64,000 nt of DNA, from the NCBI GenBank assembly GCA_016214985.1, contig JACRMM010000025.1, forward strand, positions 62,001 through 126,000, given 5' to 3'. The notes beneath the pieces are model-generated. The model did no database searches. It was not told where the DNA came from and was given only the letters and a program-made list of their open reading frames with translations. Below are positions 1 through 9,547 of this stretch, in pieces (position 1 is the first letter of the stretch; each line of letters begins with the position of its first letter). Both the position numbers and the translations under genes were made by a program. Source of the DNA: Deltaproteobacteria bacterium. Lineage in GTDB: Bacteria > Desulfobacterota > Deferrisomatia > Deferrisomatales > JACRMM01.

Positions 1-819
1 CGCCGGGCGGATCGTCTGACGGGCCGCGCTGTAGGTGAGTTCTCCCCACTGCGACTCCGGGCCGAAGAGGAGGTGGACGGCCAGGGTGTGCTCCTCGTCG
101 GGGGGGCTCTCGGGCAGCGCAACCCCCCCCACGGTCTCCTTCGGCTTCTCGTGGACGAGCCGCACCGCGACGTCCAGGGTCGTCGCCTGCACCACGTGCT
201 CCCGCGCCGGGTCGATGGACGGGAAGACGACGCGCGGCTCGGCCCGGACGAGGGTCCCCGGGGGCCCGCCGATCGTCAAATCGAGGTCGCGTGGCAGGGG
301 CGGCATGCCGATATACGCGAAGCCGCGCGCCGGGATCCCGACGTCCCGCGCCTCAGGAGGCTTGGCATGGGTCTTGTGGGGCGGCGGTCCGCCGCCGGCG
401 AGGTGGTCCGGCTCGAACACGGCCGCTGGCTTCCCGCCGGCCAGGGCGATCGGCAGGGCGCCGGCTGGCCACGGAGCGTTCTCGTACTCCACCTTCCAGA
501 CCACGGCAGCCGGGTCGTCGGGGACCGTCTCGACCGCTCGGGTCTCCCGGATCCAGCCTTCGAGGCGTTCCCGGAGGGGTTCTCGCCGAAGCTCCGGCCC
601 GGGCGGCGGAGCCCCGGGCCCGGCCTCGCCCAGACGCTCCCCGACGAGCCAGTCCCGGAGGAACACGTACCAGTAGACGGTGTCGCCTTCGGCCCGCCGG
701 AGCACGACGAAGCGCGCCGACAAGTCCCGGCGCAGCTTTCGCACGGCGGCCGCGACGGAGTCGGCGAGGTTGAGCACCACGAAGCTCGTCGACCGGAGCA
801 TCCGGGGGCCTGGGCTCAT
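1..819 (-). CDS. Hypothetical protein, C-terminus beyond the window
   Basis: An uninterrupted frame runs from ATG at 819 to the window edge (273 codons seen, no stop). I do not recognise the family. The N-terminus reads as a short mixed alpha/beta domain (VVLNLADSVAAAVRKLRRDL, then YWYVFLRDWLVGERL). A proline-rich linker follows at about residues 65-80. The last 60 residues look like the beginning of a beta-sandwich (TTLDVAVRLVHEKP, TLAVHLLFGPESQWGELTYS). No signal peptide or membrane segment is visible. The start is supported by 'ggag' about 8 bases upstream of the ATG. The frame shows the third-position GC bias of real genes here, and the competing plus-strand frames look like shadows. Confidence 0.6.
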   Translation of the reverse strand, partial: MSPGPRMLRSTSFVVLNLADSVAAAVRKLRRDLSARFVVLRRAEGDTVYWYVFLRDWLVGERLGEAGPGAPPPGPELRREPLRERLEGWIRETRAVETVPDDPAAVVWKVEYENAPWPAGALPIALAGGKPAAVFEPDHLAGGGPPPHKTHAKPPEARDVGIPARGFAYIGMPPLPRDLDLTIGGPPGTLVRAEPRVVFPSIDPAREHVVQATTLDVAVRLVHEKPKETVGGVALPESPPDEEHTLAVHLLFGPESQWGELTYSAARQTIRPA

Positions 820-1159
820 GGTTGTCTCCTTCGCGGGCGCGCTTCCCCGGGCTTCTCCCCGGGCAGGGCGCCGAGGGCAGAGGGAGAGAGTAGAGGGGTG
901 AAAAGGGCTGTCAAGGCGAGCGGGCACGGCGCTTGGGGGACCGGGAGCTTGTAGGGTTCCGGGGGTTGACCGGGGCGCGAGCGCCGGGCCGGGTGGCGCC
1001 CGCACTCCTGCGGGTCTCGGCCGATCCCCCTCCTGACCGGCGGCCTTGGCCCTTTCGTTCTTGGCATCCTCGGGGAAATTCGGTTACGTTGCCGCCTCGC
1101 CCGCTGCCTCGCGGCGCCGGCCAGAGCATGCCGCGTTCGCGCATCTTCCGAGGACCTTC
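820..1159. other. Intergenic region between divergent genes, nothing clear
   Basis: About 340 bases separate the partial minus-strand gene from the B12-radical SAM gene, so promoters for both must lie here. I see a GGGCAC-N5-TTGG stretch near 921-936 that only loosely resembles a sigma-54 promoter, and no convincing -35/-10 pair, hairpin or small gene. Confidence 0.3.
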
Positions 1160-2767
1160 ATGAAACCGCACGATCTGATCCTCGTCTCGACCTTGACCCC
1201 CCCGAAGGATGCGGGGGAGCCCGCGGTCTATGCTCCGCTTCGGCTCTCCGTCCATGGGATCCCGGCCGTGATTCCCTTTCTGCAGGCCCTCGCGGCCGGC
1301 ACCCCGCTGCAGGAAATTGCCTCACGGCTCCAGGCTGCCGCTTCCTCCTATCGGTCCCCGGTCCTCACGGCCTTCTATCTCTCGGACTTCCTGCGACGCC
1401 ACGGCAAGACCACGAAGGTCATCCCGTGTTACGCGACCGACAAGGAGACCTTGAGAGAGGCCCTTCTCGACGGAGCCCACGTCGTCGGGATCTCTTCGAC
1501 CTGGATCGCGGACGACGCTGGCGTCGAGCAACTCCGGGAGGCCGCCTCCTATGTTCGAAGCATTGACCCCGAGATCCCCATCGTCGTCGGAGGCGTCGGC
1601 GTTCAAAAGGCCCTCCGGGCCAAGACCCTCGAGGAGACCTCTCCCGACGGCCGTCTCGGGGCGCAGAGCGCCGTACCCCCGTTCTTCTCCGACCCTTCTG
1701 TCGATGCCCCGATCTCCGCCTTCGTCCTGGGGAGTTCCGGGGAAGACACGCTCCTTCACATCATCGAAGCCGCCCGGAGCCGCAGGCCGCTGGGCGACAT
1801 CCCGAACCTCTCCCTGGTCACTGCCGGCGGGTACCGCCGCACGCCGGAATCCGAGGAGCCCTGCCACCTCGACGACAATCCGATCGATTGGTCGCTCTAC
1901 CCTCCCCAGCCGGAGACCCCCGTGCGCATGGGCACCGGGTGTCCTCATCACTGCCGCTTCTGCGATTTCACGGGCCTCTACCCCACGCGGCAGCGGAGCC
2001 TCGAGAGCGTAATCCAGGAGTTGAAGACCCTTGCCCCGCTTCCCGACGGTTCTCGTCGCGTCGTCTTCACCGACGACAACCTCGGCGCCTCGCGGGCCCA
2101 CCTCATGGCATTGGCGAAGCGGCTCATCGGGGAGCGCGTCCAAATCTCCTGGCGTGCCTTTCTCCGCGCCGACGTCGTGGACGCCGACCTCGCCGCAGCC
2201 CTGAAGGAGTCCGGCTGTCGGGAGTGTCTCCTCGGCATCGAGTCCGGGCACCCGGACATCCTCAAGAATATGAAAAAGCAGCTCGACCCCGATCGGGCCT
2301 TGATGGCAATCCGACGTCTCGACGACGTCGGCATCGGCACGCTGAACACCTTCATCGTCGGATTCCCCGGGGAGACGGCCGCTACGCTGGAGACCACGGC
2401 TCAGTTCCTTTCGGCGATTCCCCACGGCGACACGGCAAACGCCGTCCACCGGTATTACCTGTTCCGTTTTCAGGTGGCGCCCCTGGCCGGTATCTCCACC
2501 CGGAGCCTCCGCGACCGGTTCGGGCTGAGCGGGATGTGGCAGGAGTGGTCCCACAAGACCATGAATTCGGAAGAAGCGGCGCTCGCCGTGCGGGATCTCT
2601 TCCTCTCGGTGCGCGGGCCGTCGCACGCGTACTGGGAGCTCATCCCCGAGGACTGGTCTGCCGCCAAGGCGAGGCGAGTGCTCGAAGCCCGTGATCAGGT
2701 TCAGAAGACAGCGCTGGGCGGGGCAACTCCGGACATCAAGGGGCTCCTCGCCCTGACGCTCTCCTGA
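1160..2767 (+). CDS. B12-binding-domain radical SAM protein
   Basis: 535 residues. The N-terminal ~200 residues look like a cobalamin-binding Rossmann domain (IPIVVGGVGVQKAL around residue 145-160). A radical SAM core follows, with the iron-sulfur cluster motif CPHHCRFC (CxxxCxxC) at about residues 263-270 and downstream SAM-barrel signatures (GCRECLLGIESGHPDIL; IGTLNTFIVGFPGET). Such proteins use SAM, and usually cobalamin, for methylations or rearrangements. The substrate cannot be read from the sequence. ATG 1160 is chosen over the upstream in-frame ATG 1046 because homologues begin at such a 'KPHDLILVST' segment and the extra 38 residues look like noncoding DNA. The gene stands alone. Confidence 0.8.
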   Translation: MKPHDLILVSTLTPPKDAGEPAVYAPLRLSVHGIPAVIPFLQALAAGTPLQEIASRLQAAASSYRSPVLTAFYLSDFLRRHGKTTKVIPCYATDKETLREALLDGAHVVGISSTWIADDAGVEQLREAASYVRSIDPEIPIVVGGVGVQKALRAKTLEETSPDGRLGAQSAVPPFFSDPSVDAPISAFVLGSSGEDTLLHIIEAARSRRPLGDIPNLSLVTAGGYRRTPESEEPCHLDDNPIDWSLYPPQPETPVRMGTGCPHHCRFCDFTGLYPTRQRSLESVIQELKTLAPLPDGSRRVVFTDDNLGASRAHLMALAKRLIGERVQISWRAFLRADVVDADLAAALKESGCRECLLGIESGHPDILKNMKKQLDPDRALMAIRRLDDVGIGTLNTFIVGFPGETAATLETTAQFLSAIPHGDTANAVHRYYLFRFQVAPLAGISTRSLRDRFGLSGMWQEWSHKTMNSEEAALAVRDLFLSVRGPSHAYWELIPEDWSAAKARRVLEARDQVQKTALGGATPDIKGLLALTLS

Positions 2768-2885
2768 CCGAGAGGCACTCCTCGGGGAGGCGAAAGAGCA
2801 CAGAGGGCGGTCCGTTTCTGTGTGACCGTGCCACGCGCACCCGGGGGCCGGATCGAGGGCGCCCGGAGGCGGAAGATCGAGAGAG

Positions 2886-4262
2886 TCAGCTCTGCCCGTG
2901 GACTTCGCGGTATTTCAGGACAGACCGCTCCTGGCAGGGGAAGGCGAGGGGGGGAATTTGGTTCAAGGGGAAGTATCGAACCTCGTCGGCGTCGTCACCC
3001 GCACGAGGGTTTCCTTCCAGGTGCCCGATCTCGAACGTGATCATCACGAGGTTCCCGTAGAAGAAGTTTTGAGCGGTCACGGCGTCCAGCAACCGCGTGA
3101 CGCTCCCCGTGAGGCGAGTCTCCTCCTGGAGCTCCCGGAGCACGGCCTCCTCGATCTGCTCGTCCTTTTCGGCAAACCCGCAGGGCAAGCACCACATCCC
3201 CTTCATGGGGTGCCGGGCGCGCCGGACCAGGAGCACCTCGTTTCGGTCGTTGACGACCAGCGCGGCGGCAACGGGCAATGGGTTCTCATAGGCGACGTGG
3301 CCGCAGGCCGTGCAGATGGCCCGCTTCTTCCCTTCGATCTTCTTCTCCGTCAGCGGGCTCCCGCAGGCGATGCAGTGCTGGGGTGAGGTCGGTCGGGCCC
3401 GTTCCTCCCTCGCCACCAGGGGCTCGCGGCAGAGGAACACGGCGTCGTTCTTGTTGAACTCGACCGTCCCCTTCTCCTTCGCTTCGGCGGTAAGCGCGGC
3501 CATGATCTGGTTGAGGGCCGCGCCAACGACGTCTGGGCTGGCGTCGTAGACTTCCTTGAACAAGAGACGCTTCTTCATCTGAAGGTACACTTCGATATGA
3601 GGTATTTCCTTGCAGCGGAACACAAGACTGTTGGAAAAGGTTCTCTCTTCTATGCTTCGGAAATGCTGTTTAAGCAGTGTCTCCCCGTTTTCAGCCGAAA
3701 ACGTCCAAAGAAGTTTTTGAATGCTTAGCAATTCAGGAACGCCAAGGCCGAGTGCCTCCATGGTCGAAGGTATGTGCTGGATCAACTCTTTCAGCGTCTC
3801 TTGGCTGTGAGTCACGGCAATAAAGATGCCGTGATCCGTTAGAACGCGGGCAATGTCTTTGACGGCTTCGGGGAAGAAGTATAGGGAGAAACAGGAGAAT
3901 ACCAAGTCGAAGGAATGCGGCGGGTAGGTCGCAAGTTCCGCTACGTCGGAGGCGTGAAACTCCCCAATGGCTCCGATCGATTCGCATGCCCGGAGGAACG
4001 GCTTCTGATACGCGTCTTGGATATCCAGACCGACGATATGGGTGTTCGGTTTGATCTTGTCCTTGAAACCGAGCGTTGAGAACCCGAAGCCGCAGCCGAG
4101 GTCGAGGATGTTCCCGATGTGCGTGAAATCGACGACCTGCAGGGCGAAGTCGCGGATGTCCTGACGGTTCGTCGAGTGCCCGAAGATGATGCAGTTGACC
4201 GCCTGGTGCAGGTCAAGGCACTGGAACGATACCTCGATTTCCTTCTCCGTGTAGACGGGCAT
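2886..4262 (-). CDS. Fusion of SAM-dependent methyltransferase and zinc-ribbon Nudix hydrolase
   Basis: 458 residues in one open frame. Residues ~1-285 form a class I methyltransferase with the SAM-binding loop LDLGCGFG at 53-60 and VGLDI at motif II. Residues 297-320 carry a CxxC...CxxC zinc ribbon. Residues ~325-440 are a Nudix domain with the Nudix box at 362-384 (GX5EX7REUXEE intact, but the usual G of the final XGU is Arg). The ribbon plus Nudix arrangement is that of NADH/ADP-ribose-type pyrophosphatases. ATG 4262 begins the conserved methyltransferase (MPVYTEKE). An upstream ATG at 4424 adds 54 residues of low quality. The methyltransferase half is visibly lower in GC than the Nudix half, suggesting a recent fusion of genes of different origin. 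Confidence 0.75.
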   Translation of the reverse strand: MPVYTEKEIEVSFQCLDLHQAVNCIIFGHSTNRQDIRDFALQVVDFTHIGNILDLGCGFGFSTLGFKDKIKPNTHIVGLDIQDAYQKPFLRACESIGAIGEFHASDVAELATYPPHSFDLVFSCFSLYFFPEAVKDIARVLTDHGIFIAVTHSQETLKELIQHIPSTMEALGLGVPELLSIQKLLWTFSAENGETLLKQHFRSIEERTFSNSLVFRCKEIPHIEVYLQMKKRLLFKEVYDASPDVVGAALNQIMAALTAEAKEKGTVEFNKNDAVFLCREPLVAREERARPTSPQHCIACGSPLTEKKIEGKKRAICTACGHVAYENPLPVAAALVVNDRNEVLLVRRARHPMKGMWCLPCGFAEKDEQIEEAVLRELQEETRLTGSVTRLLDAVTAQNFFYGNLVMITFEIGHLEGNPRAGDDADEVRYFPLNQIPPLAFPCQERSVLKYREVHGQS

Positions 4263-4547
4263 CGCCGTGACGTGTCTCTTGCCGTGGTCGGCGCGAGGGG
4301 AGGAGCAGAATGCGGTCCCGATGTTTGTAGCAGGGGAACGACGCAGGTCAAGGACTACAAACGCATCGACGGCCCGGGGCGCCCCGAGCCGCCGGGCCTC
4401 CGGCGGACTTCTCGAGAAAGACAAACAGGGGTTGTCGAATGCCCCCCTCGGGGTTCACGATCGCGGCTCGGTCCTTCTCGGGCCGGCGGGCCGGGCCGAG
4501 GCCCGGACGTCCCGCCGAGCGGCAGGACGAAAGACAGAAAGGGACGG

Positions 4548-5774
4548 GTGAGAGTGCCCAGAGGAAATTCGACGGAGGAGCCGTCCTATGGGCGGTTGCT
4601 GACGACCTGCTGCGCGGTGGCCTTTGCCGGGTACTTCGGATCGTACCTGCGCATGCCGGTGGTCCCGCTCTTCGCTCGGTCTCTCGGATTTGGGCCCGCG
4701 GAGATCGGCGCCTTCAGTTCGGCCTACTTCCTGGTGGCTGGAATCCTTTCTCTTCCGGTCGGCGGGCTCTCGGACCGCCTGGGGCGACGGCCCGTGGCCG
4801 TGGGGGGGATGGCCGTCTTGACCGTGGCCTCCGCCTTGCTGTACCTGAGCTCCGGGTTCGCGGGACTGGTGGCGAGCCACGTGCTTCTCGGCGTCGGCCT
4901 CGCAGCCTTCGGACCCACCATGATGTCGCTGGCGGTGGACTGTTCTCCTCCCACGCACTTGGGGCGCACCTTCGGGTGGTACACGACCGCTCTCTACACG
5001 GGGATGAGCCTCGGACCGGCGTTCGGAGGGCTCTTGGCGCGAGAACTGGGCTACCGGCCCGTCTTTCTGATCGCGTGCCTCCTGACCCTGGCGGTTGTCG
5101 GGGCCGCGGCTCGTTTCCTGCCCGCCCCTCACCAGGGGTGTCGGGACACCCCCAGCACCGCGCGGCCCCGGGGTGCGATGCGACAACTCGTGGGAAACCC
5201 GGCGCTCCTGGGGTGCTGGCTCGCCGCCCTCGGCGGGTGCTTCGGGCTCGGCATGTTCGCCACCTTTTTCCCGCTCCACGGCCAGGAGAGGGAGCTGTCC
5301 GTGGCCCAGATCGGGCTCGCCTTCTTCGTCCAGGGTGGCTTCAACGCGGTGTCCCGCATCCCCCTGGGGCGGTGGACCGATCGGGTATCGGACCGAAGGA
5401 GTCTCGTGGTCGCCGGCCTCGCGTCGTTCGCCGCCGCGCTCGTAGGCCTGGGGGTCGCGCGCACGCTGGCGGGGTTCTTGTTCTGGTCGGCGGCCATGGG
5501 GGTGAGCATGGCCCTGGCGTTCACCTCGGTGGGCGCCCTCACCGCGGAGGCGACGCCCCCCGCCCTCCGGGGCCTCGCCATGGGAGGGTATAACGCCTGC
5601 GTCTTCTTTGGGATGATGCTCAACGCGGCGCTCATGGGACGCGTGGCGCAGGCCCAGGGGTTCGCCGTCAGCTTCTCGATCGCCGGGCTGGTGGTCGTGG
5701 CCACGGCCGCCGGATTCCTGGTCCTGACCCGGGGGCTGGCACCGAGGGCGCGAGCGGCCGACGCGGTCGGGTGA
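4548..5774 (+). CDS. Major facilitator superfamily transporter
   Basis: About 408 residues with twelve predicted hydrophobic helices and the MFS cytoplasmic loop motif GGLSDRLGRRPVAVGG after helix 2, followed by a second half containing RWTDRVSDRR. This is the drug/sugar efflux-type fold of the inner membrane, and the substrate is unknown. The frame is open far upstream, but the conserved protein begins about 15 residues before helix 1. GTG 4548 (or GTG 4554) is the best start. No ATG is available, and the Shine-Dalgarno sequence is weak. It is divergent from the methyltransferase-Nudix gene, with about 285 bases between them. Confidence 0.8.
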   Translation: MRVPRGNSTEEPSYGRLLTTCCAVAFAGYFGSYLRMPVVPLFARSLGFGPAEIGAFSSAYFLVAGILSLPVGGLSDRLGRRPVAVGGMAVLTVASALLYLSSGFAGLVASHVLLGVGLAAFGPTMMSLAVDCSPPTHLGRTFGWYTTALYTGMSLGPAFGGLLARELGYRPVFLIACLLTLAVVGAAARFLPAPHQGCRDTPSTARPRGAMRQLVGNPALLGCWLAALGGCFGLGMFATFFPLHGQERELSVAQIGLAFFVQGGFNAVSRIPLGRWTDRVSDRRSLVVAGLASFAAALVGLGVARTLAGFLFWSAAMGVSMALAFTSVGALTAEATPPALRGLAMGGYNACVFFGMMLNAALMGRVAQAQGFAVSFSIAGLVVVATAAGFLVLTRGLAPRARAADAVG

Positions 5775-5860
5775 CCGTCGGCACAGTAGCGTTCCTTCCT
5801 GTTCCGAGGCCGGATTCAGCGAACGGATCAGAGGGGGGAGGCCGGGGGTGGGGCGGGGGA

Positions 5861-5890
5861 AGGCCCCGGGGGTGAGCGCCCCCGGGGCCT
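5861..5890. terminator. Bidirectional hairpin between convergent genes
   Basis: A perfect 12-bp stem (AGGCCCCGGGGG / CCCCCGGGGCCT) with a 6-base loop lies between the convergent stops of the MFS gene (5774) and amtB (5897). There is no T tract. The position suggests a shared terminator. Confidence 0.65.
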
Positions 5891-5896
5891 CGGATG

Positions 5897-7282
5897 TCAG
5901 CAGAACTCCTCGACCGCGCGACTGCCCGGGCGAGGTCCGCTGTGACCCAAAGGTTGCGCCGCGGGCGACACCCTCTCGGGGAAGACGAACTCGGGGTAGG
6001 CGGACAGGCCGTGCTCCATGATATCGAGGCCCGAGAGCTCCTCCTCCTCGCTCACCCGTATCCCCATGGTGGCCTTGAGGATCTTAAAGAGCACCAAGCT
6101 CGAGCCGAACCCCCACCCGAAGGCGGCCAGGATCCCTAGGAGCTGCACGCCCACGACCCCTAAGTCAAACCCCTTCGCGTTGAAGAGACCGGCCGCCAGG
6201 GTTCCCCAGGCGCCGCACACCCCGTGCACCGAGACCGCTCCCACCGGGTCGTCCACACCGATCCGGTCGAAGAAGAGAACCGACTCCGTTACCAGGATGC
6301 CGGCCGCGAGGCCGATGACGACTGCGGAGAGGGGGGTCACGTTGGCGCACCCGGCGGTGATTCCCACGAGCCCCGCCAGACACCCGTTCAAGACCATCCC
6401 CACGTCGGGCTTACCGAACCGGGCCCAGGTGTAGTAGACCGCCGAGACGCTGCCTGCGGCGCCCGCCAGCGCCGTCGTGACGGCGATCAGCGCGATGTCG
6501 GTGTTGCCGGCCGTGGTGCTGCCCGGGTTGAACCCGAACCAGCCGAAGAAGAGGATGAACACACCCAGGGTGGCCAGCGGAATGGAGTGCCCCGGGATGG
6601 CCTGCGGCTTCCCGTTCTTGAACTTGCCGATCCGGGGTCCCACCACGATCGCGCCGGCGAGCGCCGCCCAACCGCCGATGGAGTGGACCACCGTGGAGCC
6701 GGCAAAGTCGATGAAGCCGAGGCCCTCGAGCCACCCGGCCCCCTTGTACAGCCCGCCCCAGGCCCAGCTGCCGAAGACGGGGTACACGATCGCGGTCATG
6801 AGCCCGCTGAAGAGGAGATACGCCGAGAACTTCGTGCGCTCGGCGATGGCTCCCGAGACGATCGTCGTCGCGGTCGCCGCGAAGACCACCTGGAACAGGA
6901 AGAACGCATACACCCAGGGATCCTTGGCCTCGGCGAAGTCCGACAAGAGGAAGCCCGTGGTGCCGAAGAGCCCAAGCTTCGAGATCCCGAACATGATGCC
7001 GAAGCCGACGAAGAAATAGGCCAGAGCGCCGATTCCGAAGTCCATCAGGTTCTTCATCAGGATGTTGCACGCGTTCTTGGCGCGGGTGAATCCGATCTCC
7101 ACCAGGGCGAAGCCGGCCTGCATGAAGAAGACCAGGAAGGCGGCGATCAGGGTCCAGACGTAGTTCAGGTGGGTCTGGACCGTGTCGGCCGTGACCGGCG
7201 CGTCTTCGGCGCCCGCCACCCCCCAGAGGATCAGGGCGAGGACCCCGGCCAGACAGACGGCTCGTTGCGACGTTCGTTTCAT
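5897..7282 (-). CDS. amtB: Ammonium transporter AmtB
   Basis: 461 residues, full length for the family. A cleavable signal peptide (about residues 1-25, ending AGA) precedes eleven membrane helices. The twin pore histidines are present in STVVHSIGGWAALAGA and GAVSVHGVCGAWGTLAAG. The Amt/Mep signature and the cytoplasmic tail (VSEEEELSGLDIMEHG), which normally contacts GlnK, are intact. It conducts ammonium/ammonia across the inner membrane. ATG 7282 has GGAG at a good distance. No glnK lies beside it, which is unusual since the two are commonly paired. A sigma-54-like promoter lies about 115 bases upstream. Confidence 0.95.
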   Translation of the reverse strand: MKRTSQRAVCLAGVLALILWGVAGAEDAPVTADTVQTHLNYVWTLIAAFLVFFMQAGFALVEIGFTRAKNACNILMKNLMDFGIGALAYFFVGFGIMFGISKLGLFGTTGFLLSDFAEAKDPWVYAFFLFQVVFAATATTIVSGAIAERTKFSAYLLFSGLMTAIVYPVFGSWAWGGLYKGAGWLEGLGFIDFAGSTVVHSIGGWAALAGAIVVGPRIGKFKNGKPQAIPGHSIPLATLGVFILFFGWFGFNPGSTTAGNTDIALIAVTTALAGAAGSVSAVYYTWARFGKPDVGMVLNGCLAGLVGITAGCANVTPLSAVVIGLAAGILVTESVLFFDRIGVDDPVGAVSVHGVCGAWGTLAAGLFNAKGFDLGVVGVQLLGILAAFGWGFGSSLVLFKILKATMGIRVSEEEELSGLDIMEHGLSAYPEFVFPERVSPAAQPLGHSGPRPGSRAVEEFC

Positions 7283-7398
7283 GGTTCACTCCTCCGCGGG
7301 GTGAGGGGTTGAGAGGGACGCCGCGCCCGCCTTCGGAACCGTGGAGCGGCTTCCGGCGGCTGGAGCGGGCAGCGACTCGCAGACACGTGACCCGTCTT

Positions 7399-7414
7399 TT
7401 CAAGGTCCGTGCCA
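7399..7414 (-). promoter_or_regulatory. Putative sigma-54 promoter of amtB
   Basis: On the minus strand the sequence reads TGGCAC-GGACC-TTGAA. The -24 element is perfect. The -12 element has TTGA where TTGC is the consensus. It sits about 115 bases upstream of the amtB start, and amtB is a classic NtrC/sigma-54 target. The rest of the 379-base gap 7283-7661 holds no gene I can support. It has a small AT-rich patch (about 7495-7550) with a short direct repeat (CTACAAATT). Confidence 0.4.
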
Positions 7415-7661
7415 TCCCGACCAACGCGCCGGAACCAGCCGATAGGAAAGGACGATGCGGTGAAGCCGGGGAGGCAAGGGGGCAGGAGGGAAAGAACCAA
7501 GACTACAAATTCGTCGTATGTTATGGCTTGGCTACAAATTTGGGGATCTGCTTACTGTCAGCCGCCCCCAGGGAAGGCCGGAGATCGTCCGGGAGCTCTT
7601 GCAGAAGACCGATCGGGCGCGACTCCAATCCCTGCACTGAGGCCGCCGCGCCGCACGAGAC

Positions 7662-9491
7662 TCACCCCCCGTTCGCCGGCGCCTCGTCGGCCTGGCCGCT
7701 CTGGACCGCCCAGAGGTCGGCGTAGACCCCTCCCCTGGCCACGAGCGCCTCGTGGTTGCCGCGCTCCACCACAACGCCGTCGACCAGGACCAGGATCTCG
7801 TCGCTCTGGCGGATCGTCGAGAGGCGGTGCGCCACGGCGAGCGTGAGCCGCCCGGCCCGAAACTGGTGAAGGTTTCGCTGGATGATCTCCTCGGTGCGGG
7901 TGTCCACCGCCGAGGTCGCCTCGTCGAGCACGAGGATCGGCGGGTCCCGCAGGACCGCGCGAGCGAGCGAGATCCGCTGGCGCTGGCCGCCCGAGAGCTT
8001 CACACCGCGCTCGCCGATGAGGGTGTCGTAGCCTTGGGGCAACGCCTGGATGAACTCGTCGGCGCCCGCGATCCGGGCCGCCTGCTCCACCGCCTCGTGA
8101 GGTGCCTCTGGGGAGCCGAGGCAGATGTTCTCGGCGACGGTGCCCGAGAAGAGGAACGCCTCCTGCGACACGTACCCCACGTGCCGCCGGAAGCTCTCCA
8201 GCGTGAGGCGGCCCAGGGGCACCCCGTCGACCAGGACCTCGCCGGCCGAGGGCTCGTAGTAGCGAAGGAGGAGCTTGATCAGGGTGCTCTTGCCCGCGCC
8301 CGTGGGTCCCACCACCCCGAGCACCCGTCCGCGCTCGATGCGGAAGTCCACGCCGTTGATCACCGGTGGCCGGCCGGCGTACGCGAAGCGCACGCCGCGA
8401 AACTCGACCGAGGAGGGCGGGGCGACGAGCGGCGCCGCGCCGGGCAGGTCCGCGATGCGCGGCTGCGTGTCCAGCAGTTGCACGATCCGGCGCGCCGAGG
8501 CCTCGGAGCGCTGGATCTGGTTGATCAGCATCCCGAAGACGAAGAGCGGCATGACGAGCCGCATGGCGAAGAGGACGAACGTCGTGTAATCGCCGACCGT
8601 CGGGCCGACGCCCGCGTAGGTGAGCCAGCCCCCGACGCCGATCAGGGCCGCGAAGGCGCCGCCGGCGATGGCGTAGATGAGGGGGACGAACCGGGCGCGC
8701 TCGCGGGCCGCGGCGATGGCGGCGTCGCGGTACTCGACCGAACGCAGCCGCACCCGGTCGGCCTGGTGGGCTTCGGCGGTGTAGGCTTGGATGACGCCGA
8801 TCCCCTGGAGGTTGTTCTCGAACACGCTGTTGATGGCGCCCACGGCCTCGCGCGTGCGCCGGTACTGGGGCTGGACCTTGGTGGCGAAGAAGCGCACCGC
8901 GATCACCGCGAAGGGGAGCGGCGCGAAGAGGAGAGCCGCGAGCCGCCAGTCGAGCCAGAGCAGGAAGCCGTAGGTGCCGAGGAAGGTGATCGTGATCCGG
9001 ACGATGCTCGTCGTGGCGTCGGAGAAGAAGTTCTCCAGGTTGTCCACGTCGTTTGACAGGACGCCCATCAGGTCGCCGGTCTGGCGGTCCTCGAAGTAGG
9101 CCACGTCGAGCCGTTGCAGGTGCTCGTAGAGGCTCATCCGAAGGTCGTGGCGCACCTTCTGGGCCAGCGAATCCCAGGCGTAGTCGCTCCCGCTCTGGAA
9201 CACGGCGAGGCCGAGAAAGGTGGAGAGGATCCCCAGGCCCCAGAGGACGAAGGTACCGGCCGGCACAGTCGCGCCGGTCCGGCCCGCGGCCGTGATCGTG
9301 TCCACGATCCGGCCCACCACGATCATGGGCAGCAGGTCGAAGACCCGGGCGAGGACGTTCGTGGCGAGCCCCACCGCGGCCCGGGCGCGGTAGGGACGGG
9401 CGTAGGGGAGGAGCCTCCAGAGGTAGCTGCCGAGGACCGCCGAGCGCCGCGTGTCGGATTCCGCGGGCCGACCCTCGGTATCCGCGCTCAG
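7662..9491 (-). CDS. ABC exporter, fused membrane and ATPase domains (MsbA/MDR-like)
   Basis: About 609 residues with six N-terminal membrane helices and a C-terminal ATPase bearing Walker A GPTGAGKST, signature LSGGQRQR, Walker B ILVLDEATSAVD and the H-loop AVAHRLSTI. These half-transporters dimerise and export lipids, peptides or drugs. The gene follows trpS by 56 bases on the same strand. There is no usable ATG, GTG or TTG between the trpS stop and helix 1. The only in-frame ATG upstream (9707) would overlap trpS by 160 bases and add an arginine-rich tail. CTG 9491 is preceded by AGGAG with a 6-base spacer, so I propose a CTG start. Confidence 0.85.
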   Translation of the reverse strand: MSADTEGRPAESDTRRSAVLGSYLWRLLPYARPYRARAAVGLATNVLARVFDLLPMIVVGRIVDTITAAGRTGATVPAGTFVLWGLGILSTFLGLAVFQSGSDYAWDSLAQKVRHDLRMSLYEHLQRLDVAYFEDRQTGDLMGVLSNDVDNLENFFSDATTSIVRITITFLGTYGFLLWLDWRLAALLFAPLPFAVIAVRFFATKVQPQYRRTREAVGAINSVFENNLQGIGVIQAYTAEAHQADRVRLRSVEYRDAAIAAARERARFVPLIYAIAGGAFAALIGVGGWLTYAGVGPTVGDYTTFVLFAMRLVMPLFVFGMLINQIQRSEASARRIVQLLDTQPRIADLPGAAPLVAPPSSVEFRGVRFAYAGRPPVINGVDFRIERGRVLGVVGPTGAGKSTLIKLLLRYYEPSAGEVLVDGVPLGRLTLESFRRHVGYVSQEAFLFSGTVAENICLGSPEAPHEAVEQAARIAGADEFIQALPQGYDTLIGERGVKLSGGQRQRISLARAVLRDPPILVLDEATSAVDTRTEEIIQRNLHQFRAGRLTLAVAHRLSTIRQSDEILVLVDGVVVERGNHEALVARGGVYADLWAVQSGQADEAPANGG

Positions 9492-9547
9492 GGCTGACTC
9501 CTGAAGGACCTGCGAGACACCCGGAACTCGGCACCCGGCACGTGCAC

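Noticed and set aside
921-936. GGGCAC-N5-TTGG as a sigma-54 promoter for the radical SAM gene
   Set aside because: The -12 GC is GG and no activator site or functional link exists.
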